Of a stretch of 64,000 nucleotides of DNA, positions 55,535 to 63,753 are shown piece by piece (position 1 is the stretch's first letter; each line of letters starts with the position of its first letter). The notes beneath the pieces were generated by a model. The model did not search any database, was not told where the DNA came from, and saw nothing but the letters and a program-made list of their open reading frames with translations. Made by a program: the position numbers and the translations under genes. The DNA comes from a virus. Location of the stretch: the IMG/VR virus record IMGVR_UViG_3300047476_001680, positions 24,751 through 88,750 of that record. The stretch is one strand, 5' to 3'.

Positions 55535-56095
55535 ATGCCAAGTCCACAAAAAGCCAAGGGTTCAAGCTGGGAGCGAGATGTCGCAAAATATCTTAGCGAC
55601 CTTTACGGGGAAACATTTATACGTGCCCCAGGATCTGGCGCTTATGTGGGCGGATCTAACGCAAAACGCAAGGAAGTGCTACACGAAGGGCAGATTAGAA
55701 GCTTTAAAGGTGATATTGTGCCCGGGCAGAGCTTCCCACGTTTAAATGCTGAATGCAAAAGTTATAGCGATCTAGCGTTTCATCAACTTTTCACCGGCAG
55801 CGTTAAACAATTAGATAGCTGGATCACACAGTGTTTGGATGCTGGTGACGCCGGTGATGCTAATATCATTTTTATGAAGTTCAATCGAAAAGGTAAATTT
55901 ATATTATTACAAATTAAGCCATCTGACACCACGTCAACTAAAAACCACGAAAATATCTCTGACACCACGTCAAATCTTGTTTTAAAAAATCACTTTATAT
56001 ACAACACAGAAAGCCAGGGGACCTGGGTTTTAATGTCCCTGGAAAGTTTTTTTGATTTAAATGCCGCAGAGTTTAAACAACTCTGCGCTGCGTAA
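55535..56095 (+). CDS. PD-(D/E)XK nuclease, Holliday-junction-resolvase-like
   Basis: The N-terminal helix KGSSWERDVAKYLSDLYG with its conserved Glu, then FKGDIV (Asp) and AECKSY (Glu-x-Lys), reproduce the E...D...ExK layout of the PD-(D/E)XK nuclease fold, as in RecU/Hjc-type resolvases. At 186 residues it is single-domain. It follows the gp47/gp46 recombination genes, which fits a branch-resolving role. The stretch KPSDTTSTKNHENISDTTSN (about 128-147) is a probable loop with a repeated SDTTS. The last codons form a GC-rich hairpin (CGCAGAG/CTCTGCG). Confidence 0.75.
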   Translation: MPSPQKAKGSSWERDVAKYLSDLYGETFIRAPGSGAYVGGSNAKRKEVLHEGQIRSFKGDIVPGQSFPRLNAECKSYSDLAFHQLFTGSVKQLDSWITQCLDAGDAGDANIIFMKFNRKGKFILLQIKPSDTTSTKNHENISDTTSNLVLKNHFIYNTESQGTWVLMSLESFFDLNAAEFKQLCAA

Positions 56096-56565
56096 TACAG
56101 TAGTAATGTCAAGGCCCTGTTGGTAGGAGTTGTCCTATCCCCATTGAGCCAGCCGAGGTAGAGCTCGTTGCCGGCGGATTCTTGGGTGCCAGTAAAGTAA
56201 GTGCCGCTCTAGAGCATAAATGATTCAGGCCCTGTGAAAAAGATACAACCTGAACTTCTTGACTTGCAGTATGGTTGTGAGTTAGGAGGTACCGTTGATA
56301 ATGCAAAGGCGAGAGTAGTGGGGGTACCGGTCAACCGCCTCCCAGTGTGTATACACTAGCTCTTCCAACCATAGGCTGTGTCCGGACTCGTCGGAAGACC
56401 ACGCCAATTTGCCCGTATCGGGCAAATTGTGGCTGAAGGATCTGTCGGAATACCTGAGATGATATAATAGACAAGATGATATATTCTAAATCACTCTGAT
56501 GGAATTAAAAGAAGTTATCGAGCGATAGCGAAGATAACAGACTTGCGTAGCAAGTCTTAGAAGCA
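56096..56565 (+). ncRNA. Candidate structured RNA (470 bases without a convincing gene)
   Basis: No plausible protein gene is found on either strand. By hand count G+C is 32-33 of 60 bases in three stretches (56161-56220, 56281-56340, 56341-56400), against 22 of 60 just upstream (55981-56040). Potential helices: GGTAGGA/TCCTATC with a GTTG loop (56122-56139); TAGAGC/GCTCTA (56159/56206); TTCAGG/CCTGAA (56224/56249); TATGGTTG/CAACCATA (56270/56366); TCTTCC/GGAAGA (56361/56393); GCCAATTTGCCC with GGGCAAATTGTGGC (56403-56433); GTTATC/GATAAC (56514-56538); AGACTTGC/GCAAGTCT (56539-56557). The fourth and fifth are interlocked, a pseudoknot-like arrangement. AGGCCCTGT occurs twice (56112, 56227). 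The strand and class are unknown. Confidence 0.5.
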
Positions 56566-56787
56566 TTAATAGATAGGTTGTCCAACTTTCTTACTAGCTT
56601 CTAGATTTTCGGATATAAGCTTACCTATGAGTTCACGATCCAGAGGGCTTAATTGATAAGCTTCGGTGTAGGTCACACTGCCTCTCATCCACCAACATAT
56701 TCTCACTATTTCTTCCTTAAGGGCTTTTGCTTGGCGTTCTAGGCTATCAGTGAAGTCCTTGATATCCTCGGCCTGAGTTAACTGCAA
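56566..56787 (-). CDS. Small protein following gp26 (73 aa)
   Basis: The sequence ERQAKALKEEIVRICWWMRGSVTYTEAYQLSPLDRELIGKLISENLEASKKVGQPIY fits a small family that I recall after gp26 in marine T4-like phages. The role is unknown, possibly hub assembly. The only start available in frame is TTG, with AAGG just before it, six bases after the gp26 stop. It ends at the edge of the candidate RNA region. There are no motifs for enzymatic activity. Confidence 0.75.
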   Translation of the reverse strand: MQLTQAEDIKDFTDSLERQAKALKEEIVRICWWMRGSVTYTEAYQLSPLDRELIGKLISENLEASKKVGQPIY

Positions 56788-56792
56788 AAGCC

Positions 56793-57662
56793 TTAACCGA
56801 AAAAAGTGCTATAATCAAACTCAATGGGGGTATCGTAATTGTGACCGCACTCCATACACTGAATTTTCTGATCAGGTGTCTTGCCCTGTTTGGCTAGTTC
56901 TCCCACTAGTTCCTGTACTTCCCTCACAGTGTTCATATCAGCGTTTCTATAGAAGTCCATTATCATTCTGGGATCATCAACTTCCGTTCCGTCGGGCGTG
57001 GTGATGGAATGTGTGCTGCCAGCCAGTACGCTGAGATTCAGATCCACTAATTTTTTTAGATGTTCTTCAGCAATTTTCTTTTTTTGATCATCGTTGAGTG
57101 TGTCATCTTGAAATGCCTGAGCCACTCTCGCTTCACTGAAGTTAGCTAGATTTAATTCGCTCAGACTCTGATAATTTTGTGGTTTAAACAGAAACGTCAA
57201 ATCCCCAATCTGATAGCTCTGGTTGTAGTCTGGTGCCCGGACGCTGTTAATCACACCATAGAGGGGTATGTCATAATTACTTTCTGTCTTGCAGTTGGGG
57301 CAAATTGTGCTGACCTCCATATTTTCACCGTAGCTGGCGATTCTGATGCCCATCAGCACAGTGTCCACATCAACGTTGGGCATCTTCCAGGCATCCTTAA
57401 TACAAGGGCAGCAACTTTCTATGACTTCTACTACAGCGGCACCAGTGAGCAAGGCGTCGGGCATCTTGAGGGTGATTTCGTTCTGCACAGTCATCGGAAA
57501 AATAGGAATTTGCCCATCGGGCGGTATTTCCAAGCTACCCTCAGGCCAATGTTCACCGCCGCTGGGCAATCTTAAATAGACCGCTGCCTGTCTAAAATGA
57601 CTCTTGAGAGGATTGTCCATAACATTGTTTTTAACACCAACCGGGGTTCGAGAATTTGCCAT
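56793..57662 (-). CDS. 26: Baseplate hub subunit gp26
   Basis: The C-terminus CMECGHNYDTPIEFDYSTFFG and the mid-protein CPNCKTESNYDIPLYG are two zinc-ribbon-like CxxC segments characteristic of gp26-type hub proteins of marine T4-like phages. HFRQAAVYLRLPSGGEHWPEGSL near the N-terminus also fits. I take the ATG at 57662; the frame opens slightly earlier at a TTG. gp26 is longer here (289 residues) than in T4 (208). Its promoter region is shared with the divergent tape-measure gene. Confidence 0.85.
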   Translation of the reverse strand: MANSRTPVGVKNNVMDNPLKSHFRQAAVYLRLPSGGEHWPEGSLEIPPDGQIPIFPMTVQNEITLKMPDALLTGAAVVEVIESCCPCIKDAWKMPNVDVDTVLMGIRIASYGENMEVSTICPNCKTESNYDIPLYGVINSVRAPDYNQSYQIGDLTFLFKPQNYQSLSELNLANFSEARVAQAFQDDTLNDDQKKKIAEEHLKKLVDLNLSVLAGSTHSITTPDGTEVDDPRMIMDFYRNADMNTVREVQELVGELAKQGKTPDQKIQCMECGHNYDTPIEFDYSTFFG

Positions 57663-57672
57663 ATTTTGATCC

Positions 57673-57682
57673 AATAAATAAA
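57673..57682 (+). promoter_or_regulatory. Late-promoter-like AATAAATA for the tape-measure gene
   Basis: AATAAATA (seven of eight to TATAAATA) lies about 53 bases before the ATG, in the 72-base divergent gap. On the opposite strand GTTAAATA (57718-57725) could serve gp26 at a similar distance, giving two facing late promoters. Confidence 0.55.
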
Positions 57683-57734
57683 TGAGGAGTATTGTTGAAT
57701 ATCATTTCACTCACTTATATTTAACTGTTAAACT

Positions 57735-60086
57735 ATGGATGAAAACGAAAAATGGCGTGAAGCCATAGAAAAAATGGCAGAGAAGCTGGGTGTTTCTGCG
57801 GACGAAGTGGACAAACTGTTCAAGAACCTCAAGGGTCTTAACACCACTATGGCCAAGAGTGCCAAGAAAGAAGACGTAGAAAAATGGTTTAAAAACTTCA
57901 AAGAGGGTCTGGAATCCGGGGAGATGGGGCTGGATGAGGCGTACAGTGCACTAGGCAGACAAGCCAAGGCCATCAAGGAAAACACTGGTCTCACTGACGC
58001 CCAGAAAAAATCCTACATACAGAATATTGTCACACAACAACGTGCCATACAGACACAACAGAGATTGAATGTCACCGGTGAGGCACTGGGTGCATCGTTA
58101 TTGAGTCTGGGTAAACTCTATGTGGACCTCTATTTTATGCAGGCCGAGGCAGTGCTAGATCAGATAGCCACCATTCAGGGCGGTGCCAGCGGCATCAAAA
58201 TTGCGGTCAGTGGTATGAATCGCCAGCTGAGGATAGCAGCTGAAGAAGCAGCAGGACTGGCTAACGTGTTTGGTGGTATGATGAAGACACTAGCCTTCCT
58301 GCCTGGACTAGGCACAGCACTAAGAATTGCAGCACTGGCTATAGGTGGCATAGCAGAATTTTTTGGAATGGTCCAGAAAAAAAATGCTGAACTTCAAGCC
58401 AAGGCCAATGAAGTTATGGCCGAGGGTGCACAGCAACTCTTGGACGGTTATAAAAATATTACCAAATCTGGTGCTAACTTTGCCAGCGGTATTGACGAAC
58501 TAGCAACACAATCGCACCGTGCCGGTCTCACTGTCAAACAGATGAGCGAGGTAGTACAGCAAAATCAAACACTACTGGCCAAGTCAGGTCTGGGTATCAC
58601 TGGCGGCATAAAGAAAATGGCAGATGTTGGTCAGGCAATGACCAAACAACAGCAGGAAAGCCTGCGCAGGTTGGGATTTAACACAGAAGAAATTTACGGC
58701 ATATCTGCGCAGGTCATTGCTGATGCTGGGCGTCTGGGCAAGCAGCTGGATGCCAAGGAAGTGGCGTCACTCACACAAAAGTATGCTCGTGATTTAAAAA
58801 TTATTGCCGACATCACTGGCGAAGATGCCAGAAAGAAAATGGATGAGCAGCGCAAGCAGATGGAAAATTTAGCTTTCCAGGACGAACTACTGCGCACTGC
58901 TAGAACGCTGGGATTAAATGCCAAGGAGACCACAGAGTTCACGGAAAATATGACAGCCAGCCTGTCCAAGAAAGGTCCCTTATTTTCCAGTGCAATGAAT
59001 AGTTTCTTTGCCAATGGTGCCGTGGTGGGTGATGCTGCTGTGGCGCTGAGTCAGAAGAGTGCCGAGTATCAGCGTATGTTCTACGAAGCCGGTGATCTCT
59101 ATAAGAAAGGCAACATAGCACAGGCTGATGCTCTCTACGAACAGATGGCCAAACAGGATCAGGCAATCACAGAACAACAGAGTGCAATGAGTCGTGCTGG
59201 TAATTTATTTGGTGAATTTTCCGGCGCCAACACACTATTGATGCAGGAAAGACAGTTCCAACTAGGGCTTGCGGGGATAGAAAGTAAACAAATAGAAGCG
59301 AACATAGACAAAGCAGAAAAAGGCGCCGGAAAACTTAATGCACAAATAGCTGCCATAGAAACTGCGGCACAGGGGTTAAGAGTTCAATTAGAAACGGGTA
59401 TCGTGGCACAGATGCCCAAGTTTGTGGATAAATTAAATGAAGAATTAAAAAGACAAATATCGGCATTGCAGCATTATACTGGCGCTTTAGAAACTGGGGG
59501 TGGACTTACTCCTAGTACTTTCTTTAAATTCCTTCAAGATGGTTTTGATAGATTGTTTGGATATCTACGAGAAAAACTTGACAAATTATTCCCAAGTATG
59601 TCTATGCCTGGGGGCGGTGCTGTGGGCCCTGCTGCCAATGTCACCAATGTTGAGTCTGGGTCAGCTGTTAACGCCAATGCTGCATTAGCTTCAGCTATAA
59701 TGAAACTCAGTGAGTCCATTGATAAAACCGCCTACGATCGCAAAATTAAAATGGACGACGAATTACTGGACAAGTTTGGTGACAAGTATAATGTGGGTTT
59801 CTTTGAAAAATGGTACGCCAGAGATACTGCTGTCAAGAGAATTAGACGGGGCGAGGGACTTCCTGAAAAAGCAGCTGGCGGTGTAGTCAATGAGCCTAGC
59901 ATTGCTGGCGAGGCAGGACCAGAAGCCGTGGTACCATTACCTAATGGTGGAAAAATACCAGTTAAACTGGACCTCAGTGATATGACCAGTCTACTAGAAA
60001 AACAAACCAGACAAAATGACGAAATTCTAAGATATCTCCGCGACAGCGTGGATGTACAAGAGAGAATTTATAGTGTACAGAGCTAA
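57735..60086 (+). CDS. Tail tape measure protein (gp29 role)
   Basis: The protein is mainly alpha-helical. Long charged helices alternate with a hydrophobic Ala/Gly/Leu-rich region at about 165-220 (NVFGGMMKTLAFLPGLGTALRIAALAIGGIAEFFGMV), the membrane-active type segment of tape measure proteins. Near the C-terminus GEAGPEAVVPLPNGGKIPV is a recurrent tape-measure ending. The length of 783 residues would set the tail length. It takes the place that gp29 has in T4, although sequence similarity to gp29 is not evident by eye. No clear ribosome site precedes the ATG. Confidence 0.82.
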   Translation: MDENEKWREAIEKMAEKLGVSADEVDKLFKNLKGLNTTMAKSAKKEDVEKWFKNFKEGLESGEMGLDEAYSALGRQAKAIKENTGLTDAQKKSYIQNIVTQQRAIQTQQRLNVTGEALGASLLSLGKLYVDLYFMQAEAVLDQIATIQGGASGIKIAVSGMNRQLRIAAEEAAGLANVFGGMMKTLAFLPGLGTALRIAALAIGGIAEFFGMVQKKNAELQAKANEVMAEGAQQLLDGYKNITKSGANFASGIDELATQSHRAGLTVKQMSEVVQQNQTLLAKSGLGITGGIKKMADVGQAMTKQQQESLRRLGFNTEEIYGISAQVIADAGRLGKQLDAKEVASLTQKYARDLKIIADITGEDARKKMDEQRKQMENLAFQDELLRTARTLGLNAKETTEFTENMTASLSKKGPLFSSAMNSFFANGAVVGDAAVALSQKSAEYQRMFYEAGDLYKKGNIAQADALYEQMAKQDQAITEQQSAMSRAGNLFGEFSGANTLLMQERQFQLGLAGIESKQIEANIDKAEKGAGKLNAQIAAIETAAQGLRVQLETGIVAQMPKFVDKLNEELKRQISALQHYTGALETGGGLTPSTFFKFLQDGFDRLFGYLREKLDKLFPSMSMPGGGAVGPAANVTNVESGSAVNANAALASAIMKLSESIDKTAYDRKIKMDDELLDKFGDKYNVGFFEKWYARDTAVKRIRRGEGLPEKAAGGVVNEPSIAGEAGPEAVVPLPNGGKIPVKLDLSDMTSLLEKQTRQNDEILRYLRDSVDVQERIYSVQS

Positions 60087-60091
60087 CGTTC

Positions 60092-60099
60092 GCTAAATA
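60092..60099 (+). promoter_or_regulatory. Late-promoter-like GCTAAATA before the portal gene
   Basis: The octamer keeps the TAAATA core (six of eight to TATAAATA) and lies 21 bases before the portal ATG, matching the spacing of other late octamers. Confidence 0.5.
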
Positions 60100-60119
60100 T
60101 ACTACAAAGAGACTGAGCG

Positions 60120-61826
60120 ATGTCCTGGAAAAAATATTTTAGATCTTCCCCTGTTAATTCATCTGGTAGTGTGAGTCCTATATCAGGACCCACACAGAAT
60201 GTATCCTATCGTAACTATCAGAGTCAGTTGCCCGAGGTTTATATTGGGCATCCTAATCGTGTGGAAAGATACAATCAGTACGAAAATATGGATATGGACC
60301 CAGAGATCAACGCTGCTCTGGACATTCTAGCTGAGTTTAGCACACAGAGTTCCAAGGACAATCGTACTCCATTCAAGATAGAATGGCTGGATAACCCCAC
60401 AGATAACGAAATAAAAATTGTCAAGGATCAGCTACATAAGTGGGTTAAACTAAATGATCTGCAGGAACGTGCCTATAAAATATTCAGAAATACATTAAAG
60501 TACGGTGATCAAATCTTTATCCGTGACCCAGAAACATTTAAGTTGTTCTGGGTTGAGATGAGCAAGGTGGTCAAAGTCATTGTCAATGAGAGTGAAGGCA
60601 AAAAGCCCGAGCAGTACGTTATCAAAGACATCGCGCCAAATTTTGAAAACCTAACAGCCACCACTATCGCCGCCACAGACATCAGTGTCAATCACCCGCA
60701 AGTGGGTGGCAGTTCAGGCAGTTATATACAAACACAAGCGCCACACACTGGTGGCACTAGATTCAGCCGTGCAGCCAATGAGGCTGCTGTAAATGCCGAG
60801 CACATAATACACCTTAGCTTGACTGAGGGTCTTGATGCTACTTGGCCCTTTGGTGTAAGCGTGTTGGAAAATGTTTTCAAAGTATTCAAACAAAAAGAAT
60901 TACTTGAAGATGCTATTATTATCTACCGTGTACAACGTGCACCAGAACGTCGTGTCTTTAAGATCGATGTGGGTAATATGCCCAGCCATATGGCTATGGC
61001 CTTTGTGGATCGTGTGAAAAACGAAGTACATCAGCGCCGTATTCCCACACAGACCGGTGGCGGTCAAAATATGATGGATGCTACATATAATCCATTAAGC
61101 ACCAACGAAGACTTTTTCTTCCCACAGACTGCTGATGGCCGTGGGTCCAGCGTAGAAACACTGCCCGGCGGCAGTAACCTAGGTGAAATTACTGACTTAC
61201 ATTACTTTACCAATAAACTATTCCGCGGTCTACGTATTCCAGCTAGCTATTTGCCCACTGGCCTAGATGACGGAACTAGCCAACAAAATACATTCAGTGA
61301 CGGTCGAGTGGGCACTGCCCTGATTCAGGAACTACGCTTCAACCAATACTGCCAGAGACTGCAAAGAAGTATCATCAAGAATCTTGATCAGGAGTTTAAA
61401 ATATTCCTGCGCTGGCGCGGTATTAGTATAGACAGCGCATTGTTTAGTCTAGAGTTCAACGAGCCTCAGAACTTCGCCAGCTACAGACAAACTGAAGTAG
61501 ACACCGCACGTATTAACACTTTTACTCAATTGGAAGCTTTCCCTTATCTAAGCAAACGCTTCTTGATGACCAGATTCCTGGGATTGACCGAAGAAGAGAT
61601 TGCAGAAAACGAAAGAATGTTCAAAGAAGAACAAGGTGATATAGATAGTGCACCCGCTGAACCAGCTGGCTTGAGAAGTGTGGGTATCAGTCCCGGCGGT
61701 ATTAGTGGTGACCTAGACAGTATCGATGCTGCACAAGCTGGGGCCGCAGCCGAGCCCGGCGTTGCTCCAGAAGCAGAAGCTGGTGCTGGGCCAGCTGGAG
61801 GTGCTGCTCCCCCGCCAGCAATATAA
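60120..61826 (+). CDS. 20: Portal vertex protein gp20
   Basis: gp20 forms the dodecameric portal through which DNA enters the capsid. Typical segments are YENMDMDPEINAALDILAEFSTQ (about 58-80), the FNQYC and SFDLEFNEPQNFASYRQ-like stretches towards the end, and the SYLPTGLDDGTSQQNTFSDGR block (about 376-395). The length of 568 residues is close to T4 (524). The last 60 residues are an Ala/Gly/Glu/Pro-rich tail (about 520-568) that looks disordered. It heads the capsid gene run 20 - core proteins - 21 - 22, in T4 order. Confidence 0.96.
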   Translation: MSWKKYFRSSPVNSSGSVSPISGPTQNVSYRNYQSQLPEVYIGHPNRVERYNQYENMDMDPEINAALDILAEFSTQSSKDNRTPFKIEWLDNPTDNEIKIVKDQLHKWVKLNDLQERAYKIFRNTLKYGDQIFIRDPETFKLFWVEMSKVVKVIVNESEGKKPEQYVIKDIAPNFENLTATTIAATDISVNHPQVGGSSGSYIQTQAPHTGGTRFSRAANEAAVNAEHIIHLSLTEGLDATWPFGVSVLENVFKVFKQKELLEDAIIIYRVQRAPERRVFKIDVGNMPSHMAMAFVDRVKNEVHQRRIPTQTGGGQNMMDATYNPLSTNEDFFFPQTADGRGSSVETLPGGSNLGEITDLHYFTNKLFRGLRIPASYLPTGLDDGTSQQNTFSDGRVGTALIQELRFNQYCQRLQRSIIKNLDQEFKIFLRWRGISIDSALFSLEFNEPQNFASYRQTEVDTARINTFTQLEAFPYLSKRFLMTRFLGLTEEEIAENERMFKEEQGDIDSAPAEPAGLRSVGISPGGISGDLDSIDAAQAGAAAEPGVAPEAEAGAGPAGGAAPPPAI

Positions 61827-61829
61827 ATA
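61822..61829 (+). promoter_or_regulatory. Perfect TATAAATA at the end of the portal gene
   Basis: This is the only exact match to the T4 late promoter noted in this window. It overlaps the gp20 stop codon and would start transcription about at the next ATG (61835), so the transcript would have almost no leader. It could be a real internal late promoter or a chance match. Confidence 0.5.
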
Positions 61830-61834
61830 CCATT

Positions 61835-62074
61835 ATGTATATCACTGAATTGTACAACACTGAGCCTAGTTCATATCGTCAAGAAAAAGACGATAATACT
61901 AGCCATCGCATAGAAGATAACAGAAAACGTCAGAGTAAAATTACTTTGAAGAAGCTGCATAATCTTCGTATGATGAACGATGGACGTAAACTTGAGCACG
62001 AAGAAAAGCTCAAAAGTCTTTCCAGTCAATATAAACCACAGGCTTCAGCTGAAGCAGGTGGCCTTTCCATATAA
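61835..62074 (+). CDS. Small basic protein between gp20 and prohead core gene (79 aa)
   Basis: The protein is charged and helical: NRKRQSKITLKKLHNLRMMNDGRKLEHEEKLKSLSSQYK is rich in Lys and Arg. It occupies the place of gene 67 of T4 (small prohead core protein), but T4 gp67 is acidic, so equivalence is only positional. There is no cysteine or membrane segment. The 3' end includes a 14-base perfect palindrome (GCTTCAGCTGAAGC, 62042-62055) and runs into a strong hairpin. Confidence 0.75.
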   Translation: MYITELYNTEPSSYRQEKDDNTSHRIEDNRKRQSKITLKKLHNLRMMNDGRKLEHEEKLKSLSSQYKPQASAEAGGLSI

Positions 62075-62110
62075 TTTTACAATAAATTTTTAATTTTTAT
62101 TGTAAAATTA
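62072..62110. terminator. Perfect 15-bp A+T-rich inverted repeat
   Basis: TAATTTTACAATAAA pairs without mismatch with TTTATTGTAAAATTA across a nine-base loop. It begins at the stop codon of the 79-residue gene. It is symmetric enough to act on either strand, and could be a terminator or a 3' end-stabilising hairpin separating the portal mRNA from the core/protease/scaffold mRNA. Confidence 0.65.
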
Positions 62111-62150
62111 GCCAAAAAACAGCCTAATCTAGTACTTTTTTCCTTGGTTC

Positions 62151-62158
62151 AGTAAATA
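62151..62158 (+). promoter_or_regulatory. Late-promoter-like AGTAAATA before the prohead core gene
   Basis: TAAATA core, six of eight to TATAAATA, 43 bases before the ATG and downstream of the 15-bp hairpin. The core-protease-scaffold operon would thus have its own start. Confidence 0.5.
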
Positions 62159-62200
62159 CACTACTGTTATTGCTTTTTTACCAACAAGGAGACCTAGGTA

Positions 62201-63100
62201 ATGAAAACCAAATACGAACAACTCATTGAGTTCATCATCAATGAGGATGAAGACAAAGCCCGTGCATTATTCCACGAGATCGTTGTAGAAAAGAGTAGAG
62301 AAATCTACGAAAGTCTAATTGACGAAGAAGACCTGGAAGAAGCAATGGGTGGTGATGACGTTGAAGAAATGGTAGACGAAATCACTGATGAAGAAGACGA
62401 GATGCACGAGGAAGAAGAAGTTGATGCTGACGAAGCAGGCGACGATGATTCCGAAGAGTCAGCAATGGATATGGATATGGATGCCGGCGATGACGACGCA
62501 TCTGATGATGGTGACGCAGCCACCAAGTCAGACATTATGGACATCAAGGACGAGCTAGAAGCCATTGCTGATAAATTTGATCAGCTAATGGGTATGGACA
62601 GCGACGAGGAAGATATGTCCGCTGATATGGGCGACGATATGGCTGGTGACGATATGGGTATGGATATGGGCGACGAAGGATCTGAAGAGATGCCTGAAGA
62701 AAGCCTGTATATGGAAGGCAAAGGCGAGCGTCGTTTGACTGAAGCTGAATGGCTCCGTGAATATATGGAAAAAGTTGGTCACGACTGGGAAAGCACCACC
62801 GCGGGCAACGAAGGCCACGAAGTTGGCGCTGGTAAGTCCGCCAAGGTTAACACCAAGAGCACCGTTGCTGGCAAGAACGATATGGGCGGCAAGGCTCCCA
62901 AAATGGGCAGTCACACCGAACCAGGCGGCGACAGCACACCCAGTGCAGATCCTAAAGGTTTACTAACCAAGGGTGGTGATATGAAAACCAAGGGTGAGTT
63001 CACTAATAAAGTTGGCGGAATGAAAAAGTCTACCAATCAGATGAAACCACAACACGGTGAAAACAAGCCAGCAGCTGGTGACAGCATTTTAGGTAAGTAA
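62201..63100 (+). CDS. Acidic prohead core protein (299 aa), gp68-like by position
   Basis: The N-terminus YEQLIEFIINEDEDKARALFHEIVVEKSREIYESLI is a pattern I recall from prohead core proteins of marine T4-like phages. The middle (about 45-165) is a very acidic Asp/Glu/Met-rich low-complexity region. The C-terminal third is Lys/Gly-rich with short repeats (GGK, KxxTKS), which may be protease-processing sites or disordered. A strong ribosome site AAGGAG lies nine bases before the ATG. It lies between the portal and the prohead protease, as genes 67/68 do in T4. Confidence 0.8.
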   Translation: MKTKYEQLIEFIINEDEDKARALFHEIVVEKSREIYESLIDEEDLEEAMGGDDVEEMVDEITDEEDEMHEEEEVDADEAGDDDSEESAMDMDMDAGDDDASDDGDAATKSDIMDIKDELEAIADKFDQLMGMDSDEEDMSADMGDDMAGDDMGMDMGDEGSEEMPEESLYMEGKGERRLTEAEWLREYMEKVGHDWESTTAGNEGHEVGAGKSAKVNTKSTVAGKNDMGGKAPKMGSHTEPGGDSTPSADPKGLLTKGGDMKTKGEFTNKVGGMKKSTNQMKPQHGENKPAAGDSILGK

Positions 63101-63103
63101 TTA

Positions 63104-63739
63104 ATGAGCATATTAAGAGAACATCTTACATTCGACTCTGCCAAGATGGAAGTCCTGGCAGAGTCCAATGCTGACGGTAAAGAAAAGAGTCTCTATATGC
63201 AGGGTATTTTTATTCAGGGAGGCGTCAAAAATGCCAACCAGAGAGTTTACCCAGTGCTTGAAATCGGCAAAGCTGTTGACAATATTAACAACACTATTCG
63301 TGATGGTTATAGCGTTCTAGGCGAACTAGACCACCCCGAAGATTTAAAAATTAACCTGGATCGTGTTTGTCATATGATAACAAATATGTGGATGGACGGT
63401 CCCAATGGTTATGGTAAATTGAAAATATTACCAACTCCTATGGGTCAACTAGTGAAAACTATGCTTGAGTCTGGAGTAAAACTCGGTGTATCGAGCAGAG
63501 GTAGCGGTAACGTTAACGAAAGTTCGGGACACGTCAGTGACTTTGATATCGTCACTGTTGACATTGTAGCCCAGCCTAGTGCTCCCAATGCATATCCCAA
63601 GGCAGTCTATGAAGGCCTAATGAATATGCGTCACGGTCACAAGGTACTCGAGATAGCTAAAGATGCTGGGGCAAATCAAAAAGTACAGAAGTATTTGCGT
63701 GAGGAAGTAACACGCCTCATCAAAGACTTAAAAATTTAA
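63104..63739 (+). CDS. 21: Prohead protease gp21
   Basis: This is the serine protease that trims the prohead core and capsid proteins during maturation. The conserved GELDHPE segment holds the catalytic His77, and GVSSRGSG holds the nucleophile (Ser130 or Ser131). The order is gp20, core, gp21, gp22 as in T4. It starts three bases after the previous stop; the ribosome site is not obvious, so translation may be coupled. Length 211 residues, as expected. Confidence 0.96.
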   Translation: MSILREHLTFDSAKMEVLAESNADGKEKSLYMQGIFIQGGVKNANQRVYPVLEIGKAVDNINNTIRDGYSVLGELDHPEDLKINLDRVCHMITNMWMDGPNGYGKLKILPTPMGQLVKTMLESGVKLGVSSRGSGNVNESSGHVSDFDIVTVDIVAQPSAPNAYPKAVYEGLMNMRHGHKVLEIAKDAGANQKVQKYLREEVTRLIKDLKI

Positions 63740-63753
63740 GGAGAAGGATCCAT

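Noticed and set aside
56109-56306. Minus-strand frame of 65 codons ending in a protein-like GSMGIGQLLPTGP
   Set aside because: It starts with TTG, has no ribosome site, and lies in a region dense with potential RNA helices. It is kept only as an alternative explanation.
56463-56468. Isolated TATAAT as a promoter for an RNA
   Set aside because: No acceptable -35 sequence is found 16-18 bases upstream, and the region just downstream is only about 100 bases long.
56096-56565. Group I intron, tRNA or tmRNA in the gene-free stretch
   Set aside because: I could not find the T-loop signature, a cloverleaf, or the paired P7/P3-type core. No interrupted exon is visible on either side.
62305-62565. 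Minus-strand Ser-rich frame of 86 codons
   Set aside because: It is the reverse of the Asp/Glu-rich core protein codons, a composition shadow.
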